Shown here in pieces: positions 23,931-36,036 of a DNA stretch of 64,000 nt (position 1 is its first letter; each line of letters opens with the position of its first letter). Source of the DNA: Xenopus tropicalis (Eukaryota; Chordata; Amphibia; Anura; Pipidae); contig NC_030679.2 of NCBI RefSeq assembly GCF_000004195.4, forward strand, positions 19,373,212 to 19,437,211. Direction: 5' to 3'. The position numbers and the translations under genes are program-made. The notes beneath the pieces were generated by a model, which ran no database searches, was not told the DNA's origin, and saw only the letters and a program-made list of their open reading frames with translations.

Positions 23931-24899
23931 TCTTGATTTTATATTTCTTAAGAGTTTTTGAAATATTTGCCTGTAAGAAAATAATCTTATTGAATATAAA
24001 TTTCTGATTTGTGTCATTGGCATGAACGACTATCTTTTTAATGCTCAATATGCATCCCTAAATTTAACAGATGCTGAAAGCAAGAAAAAAGGTCAAGTTG
24101 TCCCACGATGATGTTATGCAGAAAATTAGAGAGCTGTTTGCGTTAAGGTAAAACTTTGGCGGCTCATTTCTTTCACTTAATATAAAGTATAATGTGTAGC
24201 AATGGCTTTTTGTGAACGCAGAACACTCAACATACAACAAAGCCACTCTCCATAGACTTCTACTCAATGACCATATATTGTGTTGTGCTTAAGGTAGCTA
24301 AACTAAAATTTTCAGTGCAAACAAGGTTTGTGTGTCTGGCCATTGCTCTGGTTCAGACATTTAAGTTTATTGGAATATAGAACATATGCAAAATAAACCA
24401 AAATACACATTTTTCCTTCAACAGGTTATACAGCAGAGTAAAAGCATATATTCAGGTTGCTCAGTGAAGTCATACAATGATAACAGTTTTTATACAGTTT
24501 CCAGAATCCATAATTGCCATACCTTCATGTGGTGTTCAGGGGTACTATTACGCTGAGCTATCAGCTCGATCAACATTGCACAATTCTTGTACTGCTTTTT
24601 CCCAAGCAGAGTATGTGGGGGGGACGGGGTTGGCCATTTCCACATGTGTGCTGAGTCTGCCGGCCTGCAGTACTATTGGGTTGGTGGGTCCTTGCCCAGT
24701 AGGTACCACCTGGGATTGAGAAGGAGGTTGAACCCCCAAAAGTTTATTAATACGAACATGTATGGCTGTGCAAAATGCTTGCAGTTCTGTGCATGTATTT
24801 ATTAGAGTACCCTCTGTTGCGTTACATCTTAAACAAGTTGCACATATTTGGGTTAAGTTTTTGTAAGTTTGTTAAGTTTTTTATATATATATATAAATA

Positions 24900-27350
24900 T
24901 ATAATAGGCTCTATGTATTAAATATAATTGTAGCAGTCTGTATTTGTAAATGGGGGAAAGCCTTAGTGGGGAACATTTGGGACCATTGGTCATCGGTTAT
25001 TGGTTCTGTGGTGTGCTCCCACTGATCCCTAACTTTAAACCAAGTTCTCTGCATGATTGAGTTCTGCAAGCCTTTATAGAACATAGATAATGTATGCTTC
25101 TAGACTGCCCAATCATATTGCTCTGTAAAAAACTACGTACAGGTATTGGCTATATTACAGACTTGCTAATGTCAAATTCCTTTTCTTGTTCTCACACAGG
25201 TTATGTTTGAGCTTGCAAGAGTCCTGTTTTAAATGAAGGATGTTGATTTCAAATTTCTCATAAAAACACCAAAAAGCACCTTATCAGATGTGAGTGAAGA
25301 TTGGATGGCGTATTTATGAAGCTCATTATAATTTGATGAAAATTGTTATTTGGGACTTTAGATTTATTATTATGTATCATGGTGTACAATTAATTTAGTT
25401 TATATTTAAATTCTCTGGCCAAGCAGGAAAACATCTGCTCATTTGCAATATCTTTGCCTGAGTTGGGCCACTATGACTGTATGGCCCCAGGATCATCATA
25501 TCACCTACACAGACAGCATCAGCTGCATTTTAAACCAGATAGACATCTGATTGATAAGTCAGGCAGACTGTTGGTATGTCCCCATACAAGTGCCAATAAG
25601 CTGCCAACTTGGTCTGAAGGGGCCAGATTGGAAGCTATTATCAGCCTATGTAAGGCCAACTCTTAATTATCGGTGTTACAGATTCCAAGGAAGCTTCCAA
25701 CCCACTTATTGCGTCTGTGACTTCAGATCTAAACCTATAAATGGTGTAAACTGTGAATCCATGAATTTATTTCATCCAGATGTGTAGAAGCCCAAATAAT
25801 GGTGTTGACTAGAACACTTTAATGCAGCTTACAAGTAGAATGCAGGGGATCTTTAAACTATATGGAACAAAGGATGGGTTGATTGCTGGAGTCCTCTCAG
25901 AGGATCAAAATACACTTTCCTGGGGACTGGTTTTCTCTTATATGGGAAACACACTGCTCCACAGCAAGTAGTTCATACAAAAAACACAGGGGGCTCATTT
26001 ACGTACCTGTTATCTTAGATCAGTAAACCCCAACCAATTGCTCACCAACCCCTTGGATGTTGCTCTCAGTGCCCCCAAACCAGGTAGTTATTTTTGAATT
26101 CCTGGGCAAGTTTTGGTTGTATAAAAACAAGATTTCCTACCAAATAAAGCCCCCTGTAAGCTGATAGTATGCATAGAGACTGCCCAATAGCCAATCGTAG
26201 CCCTTATTTGGCACCTCCATTAACTTTTATGGTGCTTGTGTTGCTCTCCAAGTCTTTTTACATTTGACTTGGCATGAGTAAGAAAGGTTGGGGATCCCTG
26301 TCTTATATATTCTTACAAATATAATGGGGAAGGCTGTTAGGATAATGATTTTATAAATGATAATGATTTTATAAACCTGTATCCTTATTATATAGGTCAT
26401 CAAACCAAATAGAGGGCTAAACAGAGGGCTAAAGATTGGTACACCCTTCCTAGTAGAATTTAGCTAATTCACCTTGCTGTCCAAATGTTCTCTAACAAAC
26501 AGGCTCTGGTTGCAAACGCCATATCATTATTTGAGTATGTCACATGGTACAACTGAATAAGTAAAGGTAAAAATCCAGATATAAGGAACAATATTTGATG
26601 TGTATACATTTTTTTTTTTTTAATTCCCATCACCTTTCAGGTTCTAACTGCAGGGACCAGATATCTTTTATGTTCTATTGTTTGCTGAAATAAAAATCAC
26701 ATTTTTTTAATAAAGGTATGAGACATGGCAGCTTTCTTACCCCCCAAACCTCATTCAAAGTAGGTCCTCAAATTTCTCAATGAATTTCAGAAGGGAACTC
26801 TGCAGCTATGTGCAACAGACTTCTATATTCCAAGGGTGACTGCACATAGGACCAGTCTCTTGTGCTATTCCATGTGCTGATCAGTTGGATATTTATTTAG
26901 AACTATCTGTTATTTTATTATGTGGCCAGATTTCATCAACAATAAGGTCTGGCTGGCCAGCTTGAAGTGGAACTGAACCATTTATAGGTTTCACTTGAGA
27001 TTGTAGACTATCTTGCAATTCCTGTACTTTAGCTCTGGAAAGCAAGTCTCTTTAGGGAACTTACTGTAAATGTACTGAAGGCTTAGACTCAGGGGAAGAG
27101 TTACAGGATAAGTTTACATTTTTATTTAAATAACTGCATGTGTAATATAGTAATAATTAGAAATGTTACTGTAATGAGCATGTGCAAGCTCCTGGGCAGT
27201 CAAAAGGGCCAATTAGAAAATGCAGAAGGTGGCGGCGAGCTGCTGTTATTAGTAAAATTTGGAATTGGGCAATTTTTAGTGAAGATGAGAACAAGGCTGG
27301 GAAATAAGGTCATGGATTGTAATTACCCCCAGAGAGTTTTACTTTGCTTG
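24900..27350. other. Mostly anonymous sequence
   Basis: Apart from the MITE remnant at 26,031 and a weak exon-like block at 25,200-25,236, I see no gene. The open frames at 25,454-25,787 look like chance frames in repeat sequence. Confidence 0.45.
26031..26300. mobile_element. hAT-like MITE remnant
   Basis: The ends CAGTAAACCCCAACC and GGTTGGGGATCCCTG are inverted, with loosely matching flanks CTTAGAT/TCTTATAT. Confidence 0.5.
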
Positions 27351-27358
27351 TCTTTTAA

Positions 27359-28987
27359 CCCTTTCACTGTCAGAATATTTGGTCCTTTCGGTATGTGCCA
27401 GTCAAATTTTGAACATTTTGTCGCCGATAATGGAAGCCAGTTTTGACCACTCCCCTTTGTAAGCCACATCCACTTCAAACCACACCCATGTTATCACAAG
27501 AGCTTTTAAGACCATACACACATTAATGATGGTAGCTCAGCAAAAATCTAAATGGTTGGTACTCACTGCAGGGATATCGCTTTTCAATTATATATGAAAG
27601 ATGTTTATTGTGTCATATTAAGACACACCCTTAAATACATATGGCTCCCCAGTGGATAGCACAGCAACACGTAATTACACACTCAGGAAACATATAATTT
27701 TTAAATGCTAACAAAGTCCCAGAACAATCCCCTGCCAGGTTCACCTCCCATAGGCAGCATAGGGCAGGCAGAGTATGGCACACATAGGCAGGGTAGGGCA
27801 GGCAGAGTATGGCACACACAGGCAGGGTAGGGCAGGCAGAGTATGGCACACACAGGCAGCATAGGGCAGGCAGAGCATGGCACACACAGGCAGGGTAGGG
27901 CAGGCAGAGTATGGCACACACAGGCAGGGTAGGGCAGGCAGAGTATGGCACAAACACTGGCAGCATAGGGCAGGCAGAGTATGGCACACAGGCAGCATAG
28001 GGCAGGCAGAGTATGGCACACACAGACAGCATAGGGCAGGCAGAGTATGGCATACACAGGCAGCATAGGGCAGGCAGAGTATGGCACAAACACTGGCAGC
28101 ATAGGGCAGGCAGAGTATGGCACACTCAGGCAGCATAGGGCAGGCAGAGTATGGCACACACAGACAGCATAGGGCAGGCAGAGTATGGCTTACACAGGCA
28201 GCATAGGGCAGGCAGAGTATGGCACAAACACTGGCAGCATAGGGCAGGCAGAGTATGGCACACACTGGCAGCATAGGGCAGGCAGAGTATGGCACACACA
28301 GGCAGCATAGGGCAGGCATAGTATATCACACACAGGCAGGGTAGGGCAGACAGAGTATGGCACACACAGGCAGCATAGGGCAGGCAGAGTATGGCACACA
28401 CCAGTTGGACAGCACTGTTTTAATACATAAAAGTACAATTTATTTGGAAAGTCCCATATCTCCTGAACATATCAATACCAAATATGTACAGTTTAAAGCA
28501 GACCTCTAACTTGTACAGGCCAAATCTAGGATTATCAAAGCACCACTCTAGAAATCTGCATATTTTAAGTTTCAAGGCCCAAAATTCCACTAACAGTAGG
28601 TTCACCCTAGGAAACCATACAGTTTTGCAAATAACAAATTCTGCCGATTTTAAGCATGCAATATAAACTATTGGTAGTTTAGAGTAGAAATATGTATTTC
28701 TACTCCAAACTACCAAAAAATGTATATTTCTAAAATCTCCTTCCATGTCATTGGGTACCAAGGTAAACATCCTAACATGAATTCCAGGGCTCTGCTGGAC
28801 AGGTGGATCTATTATTTCTGTTATTTCAGTTATTGTAAAAGCTACATATTTACTGCATTTTATGTGAGTTGAAGCCGTAAAAACATGCATTCACCTCAAA
28901 AAGCCGTATATTTTTGGTAAACACACATTCTTTCGAACAACAAAAAATATATATAAAAGCATAATTAGCTTTTTCAGGGGGAAAGAG
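27359..28987. mobile_element. Possible TTAA-target non-autonomous element carrying the minisatellite
   Basis: TTAA occurs at 27,355-27,358 and 28,988-28,991. The ends CCCTTTCACTG and CAGGGGGAAAGAG are roughly inverted. Internal phrases such as AGGAAACCATACA and AATTCTGCCGA recur at 11,640-12,060 and in copy B. The superfamily (Kolobok or piggyBac) is not proven. Confidence 0.45.
27753..28398 (+). repeat. 34-bp minisatellite, about 19 units
   Basis: The unit is GGCAGCATAGGGCAGGCAGA plus GTATGGCACACACA, with GGGTAGGG and AAACACTGG variants. Open frames of up to 192 codons on the minus strand arise because the unit has no stop in those frames; I do not call a gene. Confidence 0.93.
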
Positions 28988-28991
28988 TTAA

Positions 28992-30365
28992 TTTAGGACT
29001 GGGGCAGGGGTGTTAGGGATATTAATTATGCCAGGCGACAAAAACTATTTAACTATTTCAGCTGGTGATTCAGCCTTTAGAACATATACAGTATAGTACC
29101 TGTGGGAGTGGGATAAAATCTGCAGCAAAAGATATGAGTTGGTAAAGGTTCTAAGGTAACGTTTACAGCCTACAGATTCTTCCTATCAGTCTTCATTTTT
29201 GCAGTTCCTTCAGTTTGTAATGTCTCCCCAGCCCTGCCTACTTTTGTGCCTTGATTGGTCAATGTTACTGTCTGTCAAGAGAGCTGTGCTCTGATTGGAG
29301 AAGTATGTTTAATGGAAACTACACTCAGTAATATATTGTATTTTGCAGCCTATGTTTACAACTAGTATTTAAATGCAGTGCCAACTTTTTTCTTAAGGTG
29401 GCCATACACGGTAAGATTTTCCCTGGATATGCAGACCTTGGGTAGGCAATATTGTGGTAATGGGGCCAAATGATCACAGTATAATGCAGGGGCCAAAAGT
29501 CAGACCAAGGAGCGCATCAATAAGCTGATGCAGTCCTTGACCCGACTGCCATTTTATTCTCCTCTGGGTATAGCTGCTGCTATATGAAGCACCCATGCTG
29601 TCATCACTGCTCCCCACAGATACTGATATGTAATATACTGACTGCCCAGTAAAGGGGAGTGCTGGGAACTGTAGTCCAGTTGTAGCAGAATCTTTAAGCC
29701 AAGCTCCCCAATGTGGACAACTGAATGACCCCCACCCCTCACCCCAATGCTTCATGCCTTATGTTGGGTGGCCCCCCAGTGTTACTCATCTGACAGGCTG
29801 CAGCCTATTGCTTCTCCTGCATACACCAGCAGCAGCATTTTCCCTAGGTTTAAACTGATACTGACCTGGGATACTCCTGCACTGAGTACAGAACACACTG
29901 GCCAGTGTACTGCACATCCTTTCTGTGCCAGTCTATCTTAAGCAGTGTGCATCAAACCATGGGAGAAAAGAGTTCCAGTCTTTTGTTTTTTAATATTAGG
30001 TTTATTGAATTTTAACAATACATGGAAATGTCATAAAAGCAAAGATACATTGTTAGCAAATGTCAGTTTAATTACAGCATTTAAAAGACAGTCCCAGGGT
30101 ACAGGATGACACAACTAAAGAGCTAATGTACAAATTGATTTATTTTCCCCATTTTTCCATTTCCTGTTTTATACTCTAATATACCTGTATATAAAGTGCT
30201 ATTTATCACTAAAGTTTGCACCCTGAGCCTTGGGTGCTCACCCACACCCTAGTTTTTGAACCCCTTCTTATTGCCCTTTGGCAGGTGGTAAATACCTGAC
30301 TGCTTTGTGCCAGTGGCACTGCCTTATGCCCTTATACAGAACAAAAAATTCTCTCTTAAAATCTT
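28992..30365. other. No gene seen; MITE-like fragment
   Basis: An AAGGTGGCCATACACGG repeat end lies at 29,394. The open frames at 29,474-29,941 have no recognisable motif. Confidence 0.45.
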
Positions 30366-30389
30366 CACATAAAAACACAAACTAAGTGG

Positions 30390-30860
30390 AACATGTACAC
30401 ATACAGTTACACACAGATAAACAGGCACATGTACACATACAGTCACACACAGGCACATGTACATATACAGTCACACACAGGCACATGTACACATACAGTC
30501 ACACACAGGCACATGTACACATACAGTCACACACAGGCACATGTACACATACAGTCACACACAGACAGACTGGAACATGTACACATACAGTCACACAAAC
30601 ACAGGCACCTATATACACACACACACACACAGTCACATGTACACATACAGTCACACACAGGCACATGTACACACACAGGCACATGTACACATACAGTCAC
30701 ACACAGGCACATGTACACATACAGTCACACACAGGCACATGTACACATACAGTCACACACAGGCACATGTACACATACAGTCACACAGAGACACTGGTAC
30801 ATGTACACATACAGTCACACACAATCCGAGACACAGGAACATGTACACATACGTCACAGA
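30390..30860 (+). repeat. 28-bp CA-rich minisatellite in C'
   Basis: The unit is ACACATACAGTCACACACAG plus GCACATGT. It corresponds to the TG-rich runs at 10,730-10,890 and 45,660-45,840. Confidence 0.88.
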
Positions 30861-31145
30861 CACAGACGCACAGCGAGGGGGCCCGCTAGCAGCCTTTGGA
30901 CATCTACCCCCCGCTCCCCCAGGAAATACATTGAGGACTTATGAGGGCAGGGTATGGGGCCTTTGGGTGTGTGAGGCATGGGGACCATCCAAGTCAAATG
31001 CACCCAATAGCATCAAATATCATGACATCACTAAGCACAGTTTATAAGATATGCTTTGCGGGTTGATGGCTCTTGTGATTTGGTAGGTTATCAGTAGTCA
31101 CCAAGGAGTTCAATGACTATATATTATTGTTGTTATTGTTAGCAT

Positions 31146-31312
31146 TTACATTACATTTACATTAACAATTATTTATAAAGTGCCAACATATCCCGCAGCG
31201 CTGTACAATAAGTGGGTTACATACATTGGACATACAGAGTAACATATAAAGCAATCAATAACCGATACAAGAGGTGAAGAGGGCCCTGCCCAAAAGAGCT
31301 TACAATCTACAA
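31146..31312 (-). mobile_element. L2 LINE 3' tail inserted in C'
   Basis: The tail splits a stretch that is continuous in copy A near 10,330-10,345, so it inserted into C' after C' was formed. Confidence 0.7.
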
Positions 31313-32039
31313 ATTTATATACAGATTTGTAATTATTCACATCAGTCCCTGCTCCAGTGCAGCTTCTAATCTAAGGTCCCTATCACATTGTACATTTATC
31401 CAACATACTAGGGTGATTGTCATCCAGAGCCCATATAAAGGAATTAATGGTAGACCTTCATAGTGTACGTTTTTCAGGGGGGGAAGAAAGTATTATTAGG
31501 CAACTAGAGAGGCAACATGATCTAAGACTGGCAGCTAGTAATGCTGTTGTATTGTGGTCGATGGAGTAAAGCAATATCCTAAAATATTTATTATTATTAT
31601 TATATGTTAATTTTTAAATGGTAAAAATTCCTTCCTGACTCCTAGAAAGGGCAGTTGGTTTTACACCCTGGATCATGGTGTTATATGTTAAATGCGTAGA
31701 GGGCTGAGTGGGTGGGTGAGTTTGGTCTTGTGTAAAGTGGTGAGTGAATGCTTGTGTAGGGGTAGGCGGACGCTTGTGTAGGGGTGGGTAGGCAGATGCT
31801 TGTCTACTATGCTAAGGACTGGGGAGCAGGCAGTTTTGTAGAGGTGGGGGGGCAGGCGCTTGTATAGAGGTGGGAGGGCAGATGCTTGGTTAGGGCTAGG
31901 TGGGCGGGCACTTGTGTAGGGGTGGGTAGTTGGGCACCTTCGTAGGTGCATGTGTGTTTGTGTTTTTGTGTGGAGGGAGTGGCTAGGTGGCCACTTGTAT
32001 GGAGGTGGTGGATAGGCGGGCACTTGAGTCAAGGTGTGG

Positions 32040-32400
32040 GTGGGCAGGCACTTGAGTGGAGAGGGGTGGGCAGGCACTTGAGTGGAGAGAGGTGGGCAGG
32101 CACTTGAGTGGAAAGAGGTGGGCAGGCACTTGAGTGGAAAGAGGTGGGCAGGCACTTGAGTGGAGAGAGGTGGGCAGGCACTTGAGTGGAGAGAGGTGGG
32201 CAGGCACTTGAGTGGAAAGAGGTGGGCAGGCACTTGAGTGGAAAGAGGTGGGCAGGCACTTGAGTGGAGAGGGGTGGGCAGGCACTTGAGTGGAGAGAGG
32301 TGGGCAGGCACTTGAGTGGAGAGAGGTGGGCAGGCACTTGAGTGGAAAGAGGTGGGCAGGCACTTGAGTGGAAAGAGGTGGGCAGGCACTTGTGTGGAAG
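32040..32400 (+). repeat. 26-bp minisatellite in C', about 14 units
   Basis: The unit is GGTGGGCAGGCACTTGAGTG plus GAAAGA or GAGAGA. The matching part of copies A and B (around 9,200-9,260 and 44,130-44,190) has only two or three degenerate units. Long minus-strand open frames here follow the repeat and are not genes. Confidence 0.9.
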
Positions 32401-32404
32401 TCTG

Positions 32405-32765
32405 GGAGGCAGGCCCGGATTTGTGGAGAGGCCACAAAGGCCCGGGCCTAGGGCGGCAGAAGCTTAGGGGCGGCATGCCGCCCCGCCACAAGAAAATTTT
32501 TAAATTTGGCTCCCATACGCAGCAGTCGGGACCTCTCCTCATTGCTCCGTATGGGAGTTTAAAGCATGCGCATGTGCATGCGCACTCGCGGCTGCGGGGA
32601 GGGGGTTGTCGAACGTTTGCGCATGCACACTGGGGGGGTCGTGCATTTGCGGCTGAGGGAGGGGGGTTGTCACGCGTTCGCGCATGCGCACGGGTGGAGG
32701 GGGGGGACGACCAACAGGGGTGGCCTCGGGGCACCCAGAAGAGAAATCCGGCCCTGCTGGGAGGG
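32405..32765. repeat. Dispersed GC-rich repeat
   Basis: It begins GGCCCGGATTTGTGGAGAGG, continues with GGCCCGGGCCTAGGGCGGCA and is rich in GCGCATGCGCA. A shorter relative lies at 14,377-14,430 and 49,818-49,870. It raises local CpG content; no conserved coding frame is seen. Confidence 0.55.
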
Positions 32766-32979
32766 AATCAGGGAGCAGGGGGAGGACGGTGACACTGAGA
32801 ACAAAACGAAAACATTGAACTAGATAAATGCTTGTGTTTTAGGACATACTTCAGTAACACAGAATGGCACCTTTAATTATTATATTGATCACTGGGCACC
32901 AGTTTAGTTGCCAGTGGGAGAACTCATTGTCAAAGTTGGATATCTAACTCAGAGCTACAGCAGCCCTATGAGAGTTACA

Positions 32980-32993
32980 TACCCCCCCCCCCC
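32980..32993. repeat. Poly-C run
   Basis: A short homopolymer of C in C'. Confidence 0.6.
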
Positions 32994-33280
32994 TCACTGG
33001 CATACTAGAGAATGAGCAGTAATATATGTAGACTTGGCCAGATCTCTACTCACCAGCCTAGTGCAACCTAAAGGTGGCCATAGACCAGCCCCTGGCTCAT
33101 AAGCCTGGAGGCTAAAGAGGCATACAGGGGGCTATATTTGCTATTGTTGCCTTTCTATTGCTCCAATTCTTTAGGCAGATGGTCTAAACAACTGGAATAG
33201 CAGAAAGGCAAGTGTAACTGCACTGGCCAACTTGATGCATTGCCACATGAAAAGAGATTGCAAGTAAATAAATATATTAC

Positions 33281-33520
33281 CCAAATTCTTTGGAATCTCT
33301 CTGTGAGCACCCTCCTAACCTGTCTTCTAGTCCCATGTTCCTCAGCCGGTGGTGCTTCCTCTTCCTCCCTTGAAGTGGTTGGCTCTGCCACTGCCTCCCC
33401 TTCGGGTGCCACTTCTTCATCCATTAATGTGGGAGGCTCTTTCACTCCGTCTCCAGCAGTAGAAGGCTTCTTCTGCTGTCTCCTCTATGGCAGGAGGCTC
33501 TCCTTGAAGTTCACTGGTCC
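33281..33520 (-). pseudogene. Gene X exon 10 remnant in inverted copy C'
   Basis: On the minus strand this starts at an AG acceptor with TSELQGEPPAIEE and ends before GTAATA, like exon 10 of gene X. It is 240 nt instead of 403 nt. The 163-nt loss is not a multiple of three, and the frame breaks between EETAEEAFYCW and the later KEPPTLMDEEVAPEGE part. The Glu/Pro repeats are reduced. No other gene X exon is seen in C', so this is a dead fragment. Confidence 0.75.
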
Positions 33521-34092
33521 TGAAGCGAAAAAAAAAGTTAGTGTTGTCATTCATTTCCAAAGCGACTACAGTTATGATGCTTGGAGAATAATATACCCTG
33601 ATCACCTTTCCCTAAGTATTAACCCTGGACAATGGGCCCGCTCTCAGAACTTTAATTCCTCCTCTCCTCCTTCAGACTCTTTATTATCCTAGTCTCTTTT
33701 CTCTACATACTATAACTCTATTCTTCCATCTATCAAGCTTCCATGTTCCCATACATAAATAGGGAATGACCATGATATAGGCTAAATAGACACTGACACC
33801 TGGGCCAACCGGGAGTTTTCCTGGTATCCTGGTAGGCCAGTCCGACACTGGAGGTGGCTTTTTGCCACCCCTTGTAACTGGCCGCTCACTGCCAGCTGAG
33901 GCAAGGAGCGGCCCTGATTGCCACATGTAAAAGGCATTTTCAGGAGACTTATCACCGCTGTAATGTAGTTGTCTAATGGGCGACAAATCTCTTTGTGTGC
34001 CAAGGTCCTAAAGTAAATCATGTGTGTATAAACTGGTTTTGTAAGAATACCTCTAAAAATAATTTTTTTAAATAATTTTTTAAAATAATTGA

Positions 34093-35095
34093 TTGTGGAT
34101 TGTTCAAACGCTCAGCCTGTCAGACCAGATGCATCAATCCTCCAAATCTGCAAGCCAAAACAGCGCAGAGTACTCTGTACCTCTAAAAAAAAGTGATCCG
34201 GTAAGGTGTTATATACGGGAAATTGGATCATCCTCATGGCTACCTGCTAATAAAGTTGAATGTTTTAGATGTCCTTTATTTACCTCTTGTCGATATATGA
34301 CACCAGGGACCAGTTTTGCCCAACCCCGCACGGGCCGGCGAGTTAAGATTAGGCATCATATAATGTGTACCACTACACGTGTGATCTATTTGATCACTTG
34401 TCCTTGTGGGTTGTCATATGAGGGCAAAACTGATCTTATGTTGCATTTACGCATAGATGCACATAGATCAGCGATTAATACTGCATATCGTGACCAAAAA
34501 TCTTCTAAACCAGGAGCTAAACATTTTTTGGAGGTGGGACATAGGTTGCCAACCTTCAACCTTCATATACAGCGATTGATCATGTGCCAATGGCGAAACA
34601 AGGTGGTGATAGATCGCTGCTTTTGCAGTGCAAAACATTCTGGATCAAGAAATTTGACACTTTGTCACCCAAGGGTCTTAATGAATATTGCTCTTTTAAT
34701 TGTTTTCTTGATGTTCGATGACTTGTGTGAGCTTTGTTATTATAATATTCATACAGTGTTTGGTTTGTACATTATCCATATGATTATCAACTTAACTTTG
34801 ACCCCCTTCCCTGAGTTGCTAGGTTGCTATGGCAGCCGGGTATGCTTGGGACTTGGGGAATGTGAGGTTGGTACATTGATATAAATTTGGTGGGTTGGAC
34901 TATGTACCTTTTAAATAGTGAAACTTTATGTGTAATGCTTAGGGTTACACACCTTGATTAAGGTTCTAGACCCGAACCGAAACATCAGTGTTGTAATGGA
35001 ATAAAGATTGGAGTGCAAAAAGTTATTATGAATTGATATGTTATACAACCTTGTGCAGCACCTGGATGAAAGTTGTTTAGACTATATATATATAT
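34093..35095 (+). mobile_element. Penelope-like element 3' part with GIY-YIG domain
   Basis: A frame from 34,093 to 34,660 encodes the Cys-rich ECFRCPLFTSCRYMTPG linker, then VIYLITCPCGLSYEGKTD, DAHRSAI and KHFLEVGHRLP, the GIY-YIG endonuclease region that follows the RT in Penelope-like elements. The tail carries CCGAACCGAAACATCAG and AATAAAGATTGGAGTGCAA. The RT part is absent, so it is 5'-truncated just after inverted copy C'. GIY-YIG nucleases nick target DNA for reverse transcription. Confidence 0.8.
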
Positions 35096-35331
35096 ATATT
35101 CACCAAAAAAAAGTGTCATTTCTGTTTTTTTCTGCGTGCTCGCACAGGATCACATACAAAAATACACCAAAAAGTCCTGCACTCCCAACGCTTTATTGTT
35201 AAAAACACCAAGCGCACCAAATGATACATATTAATCGAGACAGGGGGGAGTCATAAATTAAGGGTTCCCTAAGTTATGGCGGTTTCTGTAACATGTATGG
35301 CATATTGTGTTACTGGCATCAGTCTGGATTA

Positions 35332-35489
35332 TTATTATCATTAACATTTATTTATAAAGCGCCAACATATTCCACAGCGCTGTACAATAAGTGGGTTTCA
35401 AACACAGGACATACAGAGTAACATATAAAGCAATCAATAACCGATATAAGAGGTGAAGAGATCCCTGCCCAAAAGAGCTTACAATCTAG
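35332..35489 (-). mobile_element. L2 LINE 3' tail, copy B
   Basis: This is the duplicated counterpart of the tail at 470-623. Confidence 0.75.
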
Positions 35490-36036
35490 TCACTTCCTGT
35501 TTCCCCAGATGCAATAGTTTCTACTTAGAGAATAGTTTAAGGCCCAACCAGCCAAACAGCCTGGTCACTGCCAGAGTAATGACTGATTTGTGCTGCTGAT
35601 CTGCCCCCTCTTACTAGAAGAAACCTGCCCCATACATACCTTGTATATACCATTTCCCCTACTAAGGTCAAAGCCCTTTCTATTGTTGCAGCTAAGTGTA
35701 ACCCCCCTCTCTACCCGCTATTCAGGCTAAGGAAGAGACACCCTACAAGCTAAGGACCCCCCCTTCACCTTCCTGGTTACACAGACTTAAGAGCAGCAGC
35801 AGTGATTGAAACCATGGCTGATGAATGAATGGATCTTTGCTACTGATATGGCAGCACAGTAACTGCACTGACTCAATAGGCCACGCATACAAAGCCATGC
35901 TCTATGTACATAATCAGCTATGTATGTACTGCACATCTAAGGGAAAACAAATGCCATATAAACCTTACTCATAAACAGGGTACACTTCCCCTTTAAGAGG
36001 GACACCTGTCATGTGATGAGAGTTGACTTCATACCC

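Larger units (their letters stand above)
30370..34060 (-). repeat. Inverted, diverged third copy (C') of part of the duplicated unit
   Basis: Read on the minus strand, blocks match copy A in order: 34,060-33,900 matches about 3,390-3,520; 33,520-33,150 matches exon 10 and its intron (8,406-8,900); 32,400-31,610 matches 9,180-9,500; 31,440-31,080 matches 10,190-10,420; and 30,890-30,370 matches the TG-rich run near 10,730-10,890. Copy A positions of about 3,600-8,350 are missing. It is clearly less similar than A is to B, so it is older. An L2 tail has inserted at about 31,146-31,312. Confidence 0.8.

Noticed and set aside
27631..28438. Open frames of 150-192 codons on the minus strand
   Set aside because: They run along the 34-bp minisatellite; the repeat unit simply lacks stops in those frames.
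30386..31047. Open frames of up to 196 codons on the plus strand
   Set aside because: They follow the CA-rich 28-bp minisatellite in several frames at once, so they are not evidence of a gene.
31688..32734. 348-codon open frame on the minus strand
   Set aside because: It consists mainly of the 26-bp repeat and GC-rich dispersed repeat; the equivalent region of copies A and B has no such long frame.
33240..33692. 150-codon plus-strand open frame
   Set aside because: It is the antisense of the gene X exon 10 remnant in C' and has no motif of its own.
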